Positions 46,006 through 56,226 are shown, counted from the stretch's first letter. The stretch: 64,000 bases of DNA from Flectobacillus sp. BAB-3569 (GCF_002270355.1 NZ_NJFZ01000005.1:433501-497500); one strand, 5' to 3'. Notes: generated from the letters alone by a model not told the origin. Program-made: numbers and translations.

Positions 46006-47193
46006 ATGGCAAAAGAGAATTTTGACCGTAGTAAACCTCACGTAAACATTGGTACTATCGGTCACGTTGACCACGGTAAAACTACTTTGACTGCTGCCAT
46101 CACTAAGGTGTTGTCAGAAAAAGGACTTGCTGAAAAGAAAGATTTCTCATCAATTGACTCAGCTCCTGAAGAAAAAGAGCGTGGTATCACAATCAACACA
46201 GCTCACGTAGAGTACCAAACAGAAAACCGTCACTATGCACACGTTGACTGTCCAGGTCACGCCGATTACGTGAAAAACATGGTAACTGGTGCTGCTCAAA
46301 TGGACGGTGCTATCATCGTAGTAGCTGCAACTGACGGTCCAATGCCACAAACTCGCGAGCACATCCTTTTGTCTCGTCAAGTAGGTGTACCTCAATTGGT
46401 AGTGTTCATGAACAAAGTGGACATGGTTGATGACCCAGAATTGTTAGAACTAGTTGAAATGGAAATCCGTGAATTGTTGTCATTCTATGAATTTGACGGC
46501 GATAACATTCCAGTAATTCAAGGTTCTGCTTTAGGTGGTTTGAACGGTGAGCCAAAATGGGTTGCTACTATCGAAGCTTTGATGGATGCTGTTGATAACT
46601 GGATTCCACTTCCAAAACGTGATATCGATAAGCCATTCTTGATGCCAGTTGAAGACGTATTCTCGATCACAGGTCGTGGTACTGTAGCAACAGGTCGTAT
46701 CGAAACTGGTGTTATCAACTCTGGTGATCCAGTTGAAATCTTAGGTATGGGTGCTGAGAACTTGAAATCTACTGTAACAGGGGTTGAAATGTTCCGTAAA
46801 ATCCTTGACCGTGGTGAAGCTGGTGACAACGTAGGTTTGTTGTTGCGTGGTATTGACAAAGAATCTATCCGTCGTGGTATGGTTATTTGTAAGCCAGGTT
46901 CAGTTAAGCCTCACTCTAAATTCAAAGCAGAGGTTTATATCTTGTCTAAAGAAGAAGGTGGTCGTCACACTCCATTCTTTAACAAATACCGTCCTCAGTT
47001 CTACTTCCGTACAACTGATGTAACAGGTGAAATCATGTTGCCAGAAGGTATCGAAATGTGTATGCCAGGTGATAACTTGACTATCGATGTTACATTGTTG
47101 AACAAAGTAGCTATGGACAAAGGTCTTCGTTTCGCTATCCGTGAAGGTGGACGTACTGTAGGTGCTGGTCAGGTAACTGAAATCTTAGACTAA
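46006..47193 (+). CDS. tuf: Elongation factor Tu
   Basis: Translational GTPase EF-Tu (395 aa), which brings aminoacyl-tRNA to the ribosome. P-loop [10 protein letters not shown] (about residues 19-28), effector region [21 protein letters not shown] and the GSAL motif are intact. Domain II and III motifs are also present ([22 protein letters not shown]). It lies in the classical tRNA-Tyr/Gly/Thr-tuf arrangement and ends at a strong terminator. It is the only tuf gene in the window. Confidence 0.98.
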   Translation: MAKENFDRSKPHVNIGTIGHVDHGKTTLTAAITKVLSEKGLAEKKDFSSIDSAPEEKERGITINTAHVEYQTENRHYAHVDCPGHADYVKNMVTGAAQMDGAIIVVAATDGPMPQTREHILLSRQVGVPQLVVFMNKVDMVDDPELLELVEMEIRELLSFYEFDGDNIPVIQGSALGGLNGEPKWVATIEALMDAVDNWIPLPKRDIDKPFLMPVEDVFSITGRGTVATGRIETGVINSGDPVEILGMGAENLKSTVTGVEMFRKILDRGEAGDNVGLLLRGIDKESIRRGMVICKPGSVKPHSKFKAEVYILSKEEGGRHTPFFNKYRPQFYFRTTDVTGEIMLPEGIEMCMPGDNLTIDVTLLNKVAMDKGLRFAIREGGRTVGAGQVTEILD

Positions 47194-47212
47194 TTCTAGG
47201 ATTAACCATATA

Positions 47213-47247
47213 AAAAGGCGCTATCGTAAGATAGCGCCTTTTATTTT
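47213..47247 (+). terminator. Rho-independent terminator after tuf
   Basis: A 13-bp perfect stem (47213-47225 with 47230-47242) with GTAA loop, then ATTTT. Confidence 0.93.
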
Positions 47248-47394
47248 ATAGATTATTGAGCTTTTTTATCTAGTTCGGTATTTGTGAATAACAGTTTTTT
47301 ATAAAAAAAATAATTTTAAGTTTTTGAGTAACAATGTTTTAGGAGAATAGTTTTAATGAAAGTTAAAAATATTACAGAAAACCTAGGTCGGGTA

Positions 47395-47426
47395 CTTGGA
47401 AATACAAAATTGAACTGTTACCTTTG
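47395..47426 (+). promoter_or_regulatory. Predicted promoter of the tRNA-Trp/secE/nusG unit
   Basis: CTTG at 47395-47398, 20 bp, then TACCTTTG at 47419-47426, 13 bp before the tRNA. Confidence 0.7.
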
Positions 47427-47439
47427 CAATCCAAACAAT

Positions 47440-47510
47440 ACGGGCATAGTATAAAGGTAGTACAGAGGTCTCCAAAACCTTCGGTCTGGGTTCGAGTCCT
47501 GGTGCCCGTG
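47440..47510 (+). tRNA. tRNA-Trp (CCA)
   Basis: Acceptor ACGGGCA (47440-47446) pairs with TGCCCGT (47503-47509). The anticodon stem GAGGT/ACCTT encloses CTCCAAA, anticodon CCA. Discriminator G, 3' CCA not encoded. Its position before secE is conserved in many bacteria. Confidence 0.96.
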
Positions 47511-47676
47511 CAAAGTAAGTTCCGATTTTTAGTTTCGAGTTTCAGATTAATTATTTAAATTAGTCGGAATTTTAAGCTAGAATTCGGAACTTTAAAGTTT
47601 ATAAAGGATAGCATCACTTTTTACAAGCGAAAAGCAAACCAAAGAAAGCTCGTAGCTTCATAACATTACAAAGAAC

Positions 47677-47868
47677 ATGAATAAGTTAACACAATTATTT
47701 AAAGATTCTTGGACTGAAGTTACAGAAAACGTAACATGGCCAAAGTTTAGTGAATTGCAAGCAAGCTCTACGCTAGTACTGGTTGCTTCTTTGATTTTTG
47801 CTCTTGTGGTTGGTCTTATCGACTTTTTGTTCAAGTCTGGTCTAGAGTTGTTCTATCAGTCATTCTAA
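47677..47868 (+). CDS. secE: Preprotein translocase subunit SecE
   Basis: Short SecE (63 aa), the clamp of the SecYEG channel. The cytosolic amphipathic part contains DSWTEVTENVTWPKFSELQ, with the conserved V-x-W-P motif. A single membrane helix follows (TLVLVASLIFALVVGLIDFL, about residues 32-51). The size is typical of the single-helix SecE found in most bacteria. It lies between tRNA-Trp and nusG. Confidence 0.95.
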   Translation: MNKLTQLFKDSWTEVTENVTWPKFSELQASSTLVLVASLIFALVVGLIDFLFKSGLELFYQSF

Positions 47869-47935
47869 TTGAGCTGACGAACTGTTCCTTTACAAACAGA
47901 TTTTGTTCTCAATCTCAAAGAAATCATTATTAAAG

Positions 47936-48487
47936 ATGGCAGAAACTAATTGGTATGTCTTGAGAGCAGTTTCAGGACAGGAGAAAAAGATAAAAACATA
48001 TCTTGAGAACGAGGTGCAAAGACAGGGTCTTACAGAGTACGTTCCTCAAGTAATGTTACCTACTGAAAAGACTTACGAAATTCGTAACGGTAAGAAAATT
48101 GTTCGTGAAAAAACTCTTTTTCCTGGCTATGTTTTCGTAGAAGCTGATATTAAATATGGTGAGGTTTCACACATTATTACTTCAATGCCAGGTGTAATTG
48201 GTTTCTTGAGCTGGAATGATGGTAAAACGTCTAAAACACCAATCCCTTTACGTCAAAGTGAAATTAAGCGTATCTTAGGAAAAATCGATGAGGTTGCTCC
48301 AATTGAAGAAGTAGCAACATTGTCGTTTACAAAAGGAGAAACAATCAGAGTTATTGATGGTCCATTCTCTTCATTTGAAGGTACTGTCGAAGAAATTTTT
48401 GACGATAAGAAGAAATTGAACGTTATGGTTAAAATCTTTGGCCGTAATACTCCAGTTGAATTAAATTACTCTCAAGTAGAGAAATAA
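47936..48487 (+). CDS. nusG: Transcription antitermination/termination factor NusG
   Basis: NusG (183 aa from ATG 47936, MAETNWYVLRAVSGQEKKIK). The NGN domain binds RNA polymerase. The C-terminal KOW domain has FTKGETIRVIDGPFSSFEGT (about residues 129-148). FPGYVFVEADI and MPGVIGFLSW are also diagnostic. An upstream in-frame start at 47903 would add 11 unconserved residues. In most bacteria rplK follows directly. Here a terminator and an MscS gene follow. Confidence 0.96.
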   Translation: MAETNWYVLRAVSGQEKKIKTYLENEVQRQGLTEYVPQVMLPTEKTYEIRNGKKIVREKTLFPGYVFVEADIKYGEVSHIITSMPGVIGFLSWNDGKTSKTPIPLRQSEIKRILGKIDEVAPIEEVATLSFTKGETIRVIDGPFSSFEGTVEEIFDDKKKLNVMVKIFGRNTPVELNYSQVEK

Positions 48488-48508
48488 TCATATTTGACAT
48501 TCGTTTTT

Positions 48509-48539
48509 AAAGCGTCCTTATCGCAAGGGCGCTTTATTT
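48509..48539 (+). terminator. Rho-independent terminator after nusG
   Basis: AAAGCGTCCTT (48509-48519) pairs with AAGGGCGCTTT (48525-48535, one G-U), followed by ATTTG. The T-tract is short. Confidence 0.8.
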
Positions 48540-48549
48540 GTTTATAGCT

Positions 48550-49383
48550 ATGAACTTTATGTATTTAGCCCATAATTATTTGACCAATTTTGAGGATAAA
48601 GTTTGGCCTTTACTACTACAATATGGCACAAAGGTATTGATGTCATTATTGATGTTTTTGATTGGGCGTTTGCTTATCAAAAAAGTAATTGGTCTCATGC
48701 ATTCCAAAATGAAATTGGAAAGTATTGATCCCGATGTACAGCCTTTTTTAGCATCCGTGGTTCGTGCTGCTCTCAATATTATGTTGGTATTGAGCTGCGC
48801 TGGAATCTTAGGAATAGAGACCTCTTCGTTCATCGCTGCACTTGGAGCTGCAGGATTAGCCATTGGCTTGGCACTACAAGGGAGTTTATCAAACTTTGCA
48901 GGTGGAGTACTTATATTAGTTTTTAAACCTTTTAGAGTAGGAGAATTGATTACAGTGCACGGCTATACTGGATATGTCGAATCAATTCAAATCTTCAATA
49001 CGGTAATTAGTACAACGAGTCATCGAACCATTATTCTTCCAAACGGAAGCTTGTCAACCTCACCAGTGGTAAATATTTCAAGAAAAGGCATTATTCGTTT
49101 AGATATGCAATTTCAAGTCGCTATGACAAATGATATTGATGCAACACGTAAAGCCATTAGGGAGGTAATAGAGAAATGTACTTTTGTCCACAAAGACAAG
49201 AATAATGATGTTTTGGTAGGAAGGCTAACTGATAGCGCTATATATTGGGATGTTAAGCTATGGGTAAATGCTACAGATTTAGATAAGACACAATATTTTA
49301 TGAATGAACATATCAAAAAGCACTTTGATAAAGAGGGAATTCAATTTCCTGATCCAGTGATTACTGTAAAAAGTATTGGCTGA
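48550..49383 (+). CDS. MscS-family small-conductance mechanosensitive channel
   Basis: Mechanosensitive channel of the MscS family (277 aa from ATG 48550). Three membrane helices: about residues 20-45, 65-85 and the pore helix ALGAAGLAIGLALQGSLSNF (about 97-116), whose Gly/Ala packing is the family hallmark. The beta domain follows (VGELITVHGYTGYVESIQIF and RTIILPNGSL). It would release solutes on osmotic downshock. It occupies the place where rplK is expected. An upstream TTG at 48538 lies within the nusG terminator region and is less likely. Confidence 0.93.
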   Translation: MNFMYLAHNYLTNFEDKVWPLLLQYGTKVLMSLLMFLIGRLLIKKVIGLMHSKMKLESIDPDVQPFLASVVRAALNIMLVLSCAGILGIETSSFIAALGAAGLAIGLALQGSLSNFAGGVLILVFKPFRVGELITVHGYTGYVESIQIFNTVISTTSHRTIILPNGSLSTSPVVNISRKGIIRLDMQFQVAMTNDIDATRKAIREVIEKCTFVHKDKNNDVLVGRLTDSAIYWDVKLWVNATDLDKTQYFMNEHIKKHFDKEGIQFPDPVITVKSIG

Positions 49384-49460
49384 TCAAAATAAACAAGGGT
49401 CATCCTTGATAGAGCGATTTCGTGATTGAATGATTCTTAGGCAGAGTAAAATCTGGAATG

Positions 49461-49510
49461 GTAGTATCAAAAAGGGGTCGGAAAATATTTCGACCCCTTT
49501 TTGATACTAC
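49461..49510. repeat. Perfect 20-bp inverted repeat (bidirectional terminator-like)
   Basis: Bases 49461-49480 (GTAGTATCAAAAAGGGGTCG) are the exact reverse complement of 49491-49510, with a 10-nt loop. It lies between the convergent mscS and alpha-2-macroglobulin genes. The inner part with GGGGTCG/CGACCCC and flanking A and T runs could terminate in both directions, but perfect pairing out to 20 bp is more than a terminator needs. Confidence 0.8.
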
Positions 49511-49794
49511 TTTGAGAATAACTCCAATCTTAAAATTCGGGATGACTCATGTTTCATATTAAAATTTAGGATGTAATGATAAATTTAAAAGCATTCATGA
49601 GTCGCCACTAAGAGTGTACTAAGGAATTCTAACTATTGCAGATTTGGGATTTCTGATTTCGGAAATAAAGTAAAATACCTTTATTTTTATAAAATATAGA
49701 AGTTTACACTTCCGAAATCCCACATCCGATATCCGAAATATATGGTTTTTATAATCCTTTGTATACTCCTAACTTACCATTCAGCTTTCAAAAA
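49511..49794. repeat. Gene-free convergent gap with dispersed repeats
   Basis: No gene. GATTTCGGAA (49655-49664) pairs with TTCCGAAATC (49710-49719). The 19-mer at 49648-49666 recurs in reverse orientation at 55564-55582, on the other side of the alpha-2-macroglobulin gene. ACATCCGATATCC at 49722-49734 matches 2401-2413. These look like members of a short intergenic repeat family. Confidence 0.55.
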
Positions 49795-52700
49795 CTATTC
49801 TACTGTTACACTTCCTGCACCATGATAGCTTCGCAGTTCGGCGTTGTACATGGCATCTGCACTTACTGGTCCTTGAGTAAATTTCCCTTTAGAAACCGCT
49901 CTTACCAAATAGTAAAAACTCTTGTTTGTGCCGTTTGTGCTTGTAAAGAAATTGATACGATCGTCACGAATATCAAAATGCTCAGGTGAGGCTTGGTCTT
50001 TCAGCCACGTAAGTTCACGGTCGGCGTTGAGGCGTGGATTTTCTATTTCAAAACCTGCTGGAAGCATATCTGTAATAACAATATTGTCGGTTGGTACTTG
50101 ACTCGACAGCGTAACTTTTACCACAATCAATTGATTTTGTTTAAATCGATTTTGACCAATCACTTGTCCCGAACGAGTGTAATAGGTTCTACGTACTTGT
50201 AAGAAATTATCTTCCTGAACAAACTGGCTATTGGCCGATAATCCCTCACTTGATAAGAAATAGTACAATGCGCCTTTGCCTTTAGTACTTACGCTGGTAG
50301 TTGGAGCTAAGTTTTTCATCAATAAATCGGCACCGCTAAAATTACCTATTTGTTTTCCTGAGCGAACTGAAGCCGTAATTTGATTGGCTTGAGCTTTACG
50401 AGCTATTTTACCCAATGCCAAGAAACTAAAGGCTTCTTCTTGGGTCGAAAGCCATTTTTGGGTTGCAATATTCTGTGATAATAATCTAGCTAAAACTGGA
50501 ATTTGCAAGTTTTGAGGGTCTACATCCACTAAGGTATTTAAGGTTAGTGCCAGCTCTCGAATAGGTGAGTTGAAGTTTCCGCCACTTTGACGAGCATCTG
50601 TATTCATTACAAACTGGGTGGGCAATACACTACTTTGGCTTTTAGGATCACCGATTTGAGCAAAAGCTCCTGCTAATAAATAGCGCTCATCCAAACTTAA
50701 TAGCTGTTGGTTGGCTTTATAATAATTCATCACTGCTCGGTTTGCTTTGCCCGACAGTGCCAATACATACAAACCATAGATATTTTCACGACTAGCAATG
50801 GTGCTTTGAGTACTTGAACCTGTAGCAGGGTCATACAAGGATGCTGTTTCGGTTTCTTTCTTGTTGGCTCGATTGTTAATGTATTCTAATAGCCTGCCAA
50901 GGGTATTGATGTTAATTTCATAATCAGCTTTTTGAGCTTCTATCAAGAAATGACAAGCATATACCGAACCCCACCATGATTCTTTGTCCGAACCTGTCCA
51001 ATAAGCTAACCCACCATTAGGCAATTGCTGCGTCTCGATTTTGTGAATAGCCGCCATAATGTTGGTATTAGGATTGAGCTCATTTTCTCCTGATTTCATT
51101 TGAGGTTTTTTCCCCTTTTGAATCAATCCTACAAAATCTTTGAAATACAGTTGAGGGAATGCTTTGGACGTTACCTGTTCAATACAACCATGAGGATATC
51201 CCAGCAAATGCTCAAATTTATCGATAAACTGCACCATCGGCGATTTACTCAAAATCAGTTGAGAAGACACTGAACTTGGGATAAAGTTTTCCGTTCCAGA
51301 AGCAATAGCTTTACTCTGATTAGCAGCTATAATACCCGAAGAACTAGTTTTTAATAATGAGGTACTCGGGCGAATACTGAGTTCGGTACTTTCGGTAAAT
51401 TTCTCTTTCAAACCATTAACACTAATGACTACTTTGCCCAAGCCAATCACTGGTGCGGCTTTTACACTAAAATATACTCTCGCTTCTTTTTCGGCAGGAA
51501 CTACTACTTTTTGTTGGCGTGTGGTGGTAATCGCTAATCCTCCCGACGTTGCAATATTGGCTAATACCACTGCATTTTGTTTGGTGGTATTGGTAATATT
51601 TACAGGAACTTGAATTTCATCGTTTGGACTAGCAAATCTTGGAAGCGCCGTACTGATAACCAATGGGTCGGCCACTTTCATGTTTTTGGTTGCCGAACCA
51701 AAGGCTTCGTCTTTATAACCAATCGCCATAATTCGTAAATCTCCCGAAAACTGTGGAATATCAACTTTGATACTAGCTTCACCGCTCGAATTGGTGGTGA
51801 TTTCGCCTGACCAAATGGCTACTAAATTGACACGTCCATTTGTCAGTGGATTCACTCGTTTTTCCAAATCATAACCATCACCTCCCATACTCGACGATTG
51901 ACGAATGGCTATTTCTGGCAATAAGAAAGGATATAAATCATAGCTATTGACCTCCAAAGCTTGTTTTTGATAGAAATAAGCATGTGGGTCGGGTGTTTTG
52001 AAGTTTTTCAATTGCAAAATACCTTCATCAACTACTGCAATAGTAACAGCGGTATTGGCTTTGGTTTTTACCTTAATCGTTTGTGAAGTTTTTGATCTTG
52101 ACCTTTCTACAGCCGAAATCTCAATAGGCAAACGACTATCTTCTTCTTCGACCATGACAGGCGCATAGCCATGCGCTACGGTAAGTGGCATATTCGAATC
52201 ATCGAGTGGACGAATGAGCGTAGCGGATACATACACATTAGGTAAATGTTCGTCATCTACTTTGAAACTCAACTCAGCTGATTTTTTGTCAGTATCCAAA
52301 TAATGATATTCCAGTACCTTATTGCGTTCGATTGTCACAAGTAGTTTCCCTGCAAAAGGTGTTTTGAATAATACTTTTACCTTATCGCCAGTTTGGTATT
52401 TTTCTTTATCAAAAGTCATAGTAACCTGTCCTTCGGTATTGACTTCAAACGAAGAGTTTTCGGTACTTCCCCAACTATACGCATAAAAAGTTTGTGCTGT
52501 CCAAGTTTTAGCACCATTACGATGTACTCGAATTTCATATTCCCCCGAAATCGTTGGCACAAAGTTGATAGTAGCTTTTCCCTGACTAAAATCCACCATG
52601 CGGCCATACACCACTTTGGTTTGTTTTTTGGAGGTATATTTCAGTGAATTATCTGAATTTTTCTCGATAACCGTTTGATAATCGAAACGAACAATCTCGA

Positions 52701-55320
52701 CTTTCCCCTGTGTGCTCACGCCCTGTGCATCTTTATTGAGCGCTACCAAAGGAATCTGTACGGGCGAATTGGTACTGAGATAAGTATCATTTAACCCAAT
52801 TCCATAAAATACATTTTGTGTAAAAATATCCGACTTTTTCAGACGATTTACAGGACGTCCCGTTTCATCAAAAACGGTTACATAAGTTTTTGCTTCTATG
52901 ACACCCATATCGGCCATGGTTGCGGGTAATTGGAAATTTTCGGAAGCAATACCATTTTCGTTGGTAACACCTTGACGCATGATTCCTTCAAATGCTGTAT
53001 TGTCTTGGACGTCAAAAACGAAGTTTTCAAATCCTTTGGGTTGAAAAACTTTACGCGACAACTTCATCTCCATTTCATAATTGCGATTGGAGGCAGGAGG
53101 ACCAAACAAATTAGTGGCTGTGGCATTGACCTGCAAAACTTCTCCAGTTCGGTAGAATGGCTTGCTGGTATTGACATCCACTTTGATACGGTCGGGCATA
53201 AACTCCTCAATTGATACGTTTCTAGAGGCTAGAATAACATCATTACCATTGAGGACTTCTAATATATAAGTTCCAGTCACGTTAGAACGCTCGGTAGGAA
53301 TTGATAAGGCAACGGCTCCTTGGTCATTGGTTTCGAGGCGGAAACTTTTCCATTCTTTACCATTAGGCATAAGAATACGTAGTTTGACAGGGATTTTACC
53401 AACCGATTTCCATTGATTAGTACGAATAATCGTATTTAGCTGAATGGTTTCGCCAGGGCGATAAATATCTCTGTCGCCATACATAAATGCTTCGAAGCCC
53501 GAAACGTTACTACGTTTGCCTTCTACCTCAAATCGAGAAGTTTCGACCTGCGTATCTTCCAAAAACAAATAGTTGAAATCGTCACTTGTATGTGCAGTAA
53601 GCATCGCAACCTTAAACCCACTTTTTTTGAAATCTTTAAATACTGCAACGCCTTTGCTATCGGTAGTAAGTTTTTGGATTGTTTGGTTATTGGTAGAAAT
53701 CAATGCTATTTCAACATTACTAATAGGCTCAGTTGTTTTGATAGAATTGGCAAAGACAAACAATTCGTCATCGGCTTGTTTGGTGATTAATCCAATATCC
53801 GAAATACTCACCAATTTGGTGGCATTTTGATAATATTCATCTGTGGAGTTGACGCTTACCAAATAGATTCCTTTCAAATTATTCTGGTCAGGCAAGGATA
53901 AATTAAGAGCGTGAACACCTTTGGATTTGGGCAAGTTGGTAGTTTCCACCATTTTATTTACCAAAATATCCGAATACAAACCTGACTCATCCTCATAGTA
54001 GACAAAAGACTTGTTGTTTCCACCATTCTCATTTTCGTAGTCATAATCTTGATAACGATTTTGACGTAGAAAATTCAGAATATTATTTTCATAAATCTTC
54101 GCAATTTTCACATTCACTCGAGGAATGTTGACAATATTCAAGGCAATATTTTTATGTCCTTTCGAACTCAAATAAGTTGCTTTTTTATTCACAAAAGCCA
54201 AAGAAGCAGGCATTTGTCCAAAATACACATCTTTGGTATAGCTATCGGACAAATTGATACCCAACACGCTCTTGAGTTGTGTTTTGAGTTCAAGTAAGTA
54301 GGTGTCAGATTCGTTAAAATCGCCAGAAATAACAAAGCCATTTTCGATTACCTCATATTTGGTATCTACTTTAGGATTATCGGCTTTTTTCGGAGCTTCT
54401 TTTACTTTTTGAATCGGATTCCCCAAGGAGTCATATTCTATTACGGATTCTTCAGTTTCTTCATTTTGTGAAGCAGAGCCATTGATAGCAACTTGGTAGG
54501 AATTAGCAATACTTTCTGGCGAAATAGCTTGGTTGAATAAGACTTTGATATAGCCTTTATTGTTACTAAATCCATTTTCAACCTCCTGAACCTCCAAACT
54601 ACTAGGGTCTGACAGTTGAATATCGGATTCTATTGCTTCAGAAGTGGCATAGCGAGATGATGGCAATGAAAGCCCTTTGTCAATACTCACTTTGAGCGAA
54701 CCGCCCTGCGAAGCAATGTCATCTTGTATACGTGCAAGAACCAGCGAAGAGGCATCGGTTTGTACAATCTGAGTTTTGACTTCGTGCTCTTTTTCGCCTG
54801 TGATTTTCAATAATTTAGCAACTTCCTGTGGATTAACAGCATAATTGAAATGCAATTTCAGAATAGCAGTACCTTGTGTCGAACTGTTGGACTTAGACCA
54901 GTAACTTTCCGTTTTTTCGAGTGCTAAATAAGGTGTATGAAACTTGAGGGTTTCGGTATCGAGGTCATATTTTTCGGAAGCTTTGTGCAAGACAAGCTTA
55001 TTTACCTCGGCGGTATATTCGGTAGCTGGCTCAAAACCTACGGCAGGGGAGAAAACCAATTCGTTAGGGGCTGTCCATTTAAATCGTCCTTCGACTTTAG
55101 GCGAAAACTCAATATAGTCCGTAGAGTACCACGTATTGAGTTCAGAAACAGGAACGAGGTCTTTGTTGAAAGTGAAAACTAGATTTTGAGTTTGGTTAAT
55201 TTCTTCTTCAAAGTTAGTACCACTAATTGTTACATCACCAAAATGAGAACAAGAACTAAGTATTAGCAAGAAAAAGAAAGACAATTGTACTAATAGATTG
55301 GAAGGACGAAATGCTTTCAT
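49795..55320 (-). CDS. Alpha-2-macroglobulin family lipoprotein with thioester
   Basis: Giant envelope protein (1841 aa from ATG 55320) of the bacterial alpha-2-macroglobulin/MG2 family. A lipoprotein signal (LSFFFLLILSSC) anchors it. A series of immunoglobulin-like macroglobulin domains follows, with MYGDRDIYRPGETIQLNTII (bait-region-side MG2/MG3 motif). The thioester GCIEQ occurs near residue 1378 within LLGYPHGCIEQVTSKAFPQL, and an alpha/alpha thioester domain follows (NGGLAYWTGSDKESWWGSVY). Such proteins trap proteases, and many are paired with the peptidoglycan synthase gene pbpC. No pbpC neighbour is present here. An upstream TTG-type start at 55344 would extend the signal by eight residues and is less likely. 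Confidence 0.93.
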   Translation of the reverse strand: MKAFRPSNLLVQLSFFFLLILSSCSHFGDVTISGTNFEEEINQTQNLVFTFNKDLVPVSELNTWYSTDYIEFSPKVEGRFKWTAPNELVFSPAVGFEPATEYTAEVNKLVLHKASEKYDLDTETLKFHTPYLALEKTESYWSKSNSSTQGTAILKLHFNYAVNPQEVAKLLKITGEKEHEVKTQIVQTDASSLVLARIQDDIASQGGSLKVSIDKGLSLPSSRYATSEAIESDIQLSDPSSLEVQEVENGFSNNKGYIKVLFNQAISPESIANSYQVAINGSASQNEETEESVIEYDSLGNPIQKVKEAPKKADNPKVDTKYEVIENGFVISGDFNESDTYLLELKTQLKSVLGINLSDSYTKDVYFGQMPASLAFVNKKATYLSSKGHKNIALNIVNIPRVNVKIAKIYENNILNFLRQNRYQDYDYENENGGNNKSFVYYEDESGLYSDILVNKMVETTNLPKSKGVHALNLSLPDQNNLKGIYLVSVNSTDEYYQNATKLVSISDIGLITKQADDELFVFANSIKTTEPISNVEIALISTNNQTIQKLTTDSKGVAVFKDFKKSGFKVAMLTAHTSDDFNYLFLEDTQVETSRFEVEGKRSNVSGFEAFMYGDRDIYRPGETIQLNTIIRTNQWKSVGKIPVKLRILMPNGKEWKSFRLETNDQGAVALSIPTERSNVTGTYILEVLNGNDVILASRNVSIEEFMPDRIKVDVNTSKPFYRTGEVLQVNATATNLFGPPASNRNYEMEMKLSRKVFQPKGFENFVFDVQDNTAFEGIMRQGVTNENGIASENFQLPATMADMGVIEAKTYVTVFDETGRPVNRLKKSDIFTQNVFYGIGLNDTYLSTNSPVQIPLVALNKDAQGVSTQGKVEIVRFDYQTVIEKNSDNSLKYTSKKQTKVVYGRMVDFSQGKATINFVPTISGEYEIRVHRNGAKTWTAQTFYAYSWGSTENSSFEVNTEGQVTMTFDKEKYQTGDKVKVLFKTPFAGKLLVTIERNKVLEYHYLDTDKKSAELSFKVDDEHLPNVYVSATLIRPLDDSNMPLTVAHGYAPVMVEEEDSRLPIEISAVERSRSKTSQTIKVKTKANTAVTIAVVDEGILQLKNFKTPDPHAYFYQKQALEVNSYDLYPFLLPEIAIRQSSSMGGDGYDLEKRVNPLTNGRVNLVAIWSGEITTNSSGEASIKVDIPQFSGDLRIMAIGYKDEAFGSATKNMKVADPLVISTALPRFASPNDEIQVPVNITNTTKQNAVVLANIATSGGLAITTTRQQKVVVPAEKEARVYFSVKAAPVIGLGKVVISVNGLKEKFTESTELSIRPSTSLLKTSSSGIIAANQSKAIASGTENFIPSSVSSQLILSKSPMVQFIDKFEHLLGYPHGCIEQVTSKAFPQLYFKDFVGLIQKGKKPQMKSGENELNPNTNIMAAIHKIETQQLPNGGLAYWTGSDKESWWGSVYACHFLIEAQKADYEININTLGRLLEYINNRANKKETETASLYDPATGSSTQSTIASRENIYGLYVLALSGKANRAVMNYYKANQQLLSLDERYLLAGAFAQIGDPKSQSSVLPTQFVMNTDARQSGGNFNSPIRELALTLNTLVDVDPQNLQIPVLARLLSQNIATQKWLSTQEEAFSFLALGKIARKAQANQITASVRSGKQIGNFSGADLLMKNLAPTTSVSTKGKGALYYFLSSEGLSANSQFVQEDNFLQVRRTYYTRSGQVIGQNRFKQNQLIVVKVTLSSQVPTDNIVITDMLPAGFEIENPRLNADRELTWLKDQASPEHFDIRDDRINFFTSTNGTNKSFYYLVRAVSKGKFTQGPVSADAMYNAELRSYHGAGSVTVE

Positions 55321-55563
55321 TGTTAAAATAGACGATTGAAACAATCGAGAAATTTAGGGTTACTTGCGGGTTTATACAAGGTTAAAATCAGGCAGTTGTG
55401 AGCAAAAATGTCAAACCTTTGAATTAACGCAAGAAGTTCCTAAATCTTTGAAGTATTCACAACAAAAATGCAAAAAATATAGTAAATGGCTGTGGAGGTT
55501 TGAGATACCAGCTTTATTAAACATAAGCCCAAAACAAAGACTTGAATTAGCGATGAAGCAATC

Positions 55564-55582
55564 ATTTCCGAAATCAGAAATC
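55564..55582. repeat. 19-bp dispersed repeat, copy upstream of the alpha-2-macroglobulin gene
   Basis: ATTTCCGAAATCAGAAATC is the exact reverse complement of 49648-49666. The two copies flank the 5.5-kb gene in inverted orientation. Confidence 0.6.
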
Positions 55583-56177
55583 ACCAGTCCGCATTACCAC
55601 ACAAATAGGGTTCAAATAGGGCGTAAAAGGTTTTGTGATAATAGGCTGTTTTTTCTTGTTCATTTCCATCAAATAGAATCTCCGCACGTGAAATCCAGAA
55701 ATCTCCGAATAGTAGAGCCTGCTCGATTAAAGGTGCAATATTCTTTTCGGGAATATCAATGAAGCCATTTGCTTGCATCGAAGTAATGATATGTTTGAAT
55801 TGTTCTTGTCGAATTTGCATTAGTGCCTTGAAATGTAACTTGATAGCTGGAATTCGACGCATGATTCTGACAAAATCTAACATCAAGAATCTGTATTGAT
55901 ACAAAATCTCAAAACTGCGATAGCTTAACTGATACAGAATTGTCAGTTGATTTTCGGATAAACCTGTCATTTGTATCGTCAGTTCATTGAGTTTATCCAC
56001 AAGCTGTTGATACAGTGCTTCAATAATCACATCGGTATTGGCAAAATGATAGCATAAATTTCCATGACTTATTCCCAATTCACTCGCTATATGTCGAACA
56101 GTCACAAAGTCGGAACCTTGTTCATTGAAAAGAGTAAGGGCTTTTGCCAAAATCTTGTCTTTTGTTGATAATACCAT
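55581..56177 (-). CDS. TetR/AcrR-family transcriptional regulator
   Basis: TetR-type repressor (198 aa from ATG 56177). The DNA-binding domain reads TKDKILAKALTLFNEQGSDFVTVRHIASELGISHGNLCYHF (shown in two joined halves, residues about 4-45), with the helix-turn-helix at IASELGISHGNLCYHF. The C-terminal ligand domain is helical and unrelated to well-known subgroups. The earlier in-frame start at 56294 would run through the operator and is rejected. It is divergent from an FAD monooxygenase gene. The palindromic site between them is its likely operator, so it probably represses both genes. Confidence 0.9.
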   Translation of the reverse strand: MVLSTKDKILAKALTLFNEQGSDFVTVRHIASELGISHGNLCYHFANTDVIIEALYQQLVDKLNELTIQMTGLSENQLTILYQLSYRSFEILYQYRFLMLDFVRIMRRIPAIKLHFKALMQIRQEQFKHIITSMQANGFIDIPEKNIAPLIEQALLFGDFWISRAEILFDGNEQEKTAYYHKTFYALFEPYLCGNADW

Positions 56178-56226
56178 GATGTATTTCAGGTAAAATTTTA
56201 AATGATTTTTGGTTAAAGATAATATT

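Noticed and set aside
55364..55762. Plus-strand open frame of 132 codons
   Set aside because: It overlaps the 3' part of the TetR gene on the opposite strand, has no recognisable domain, and spans an intergenic repeat.
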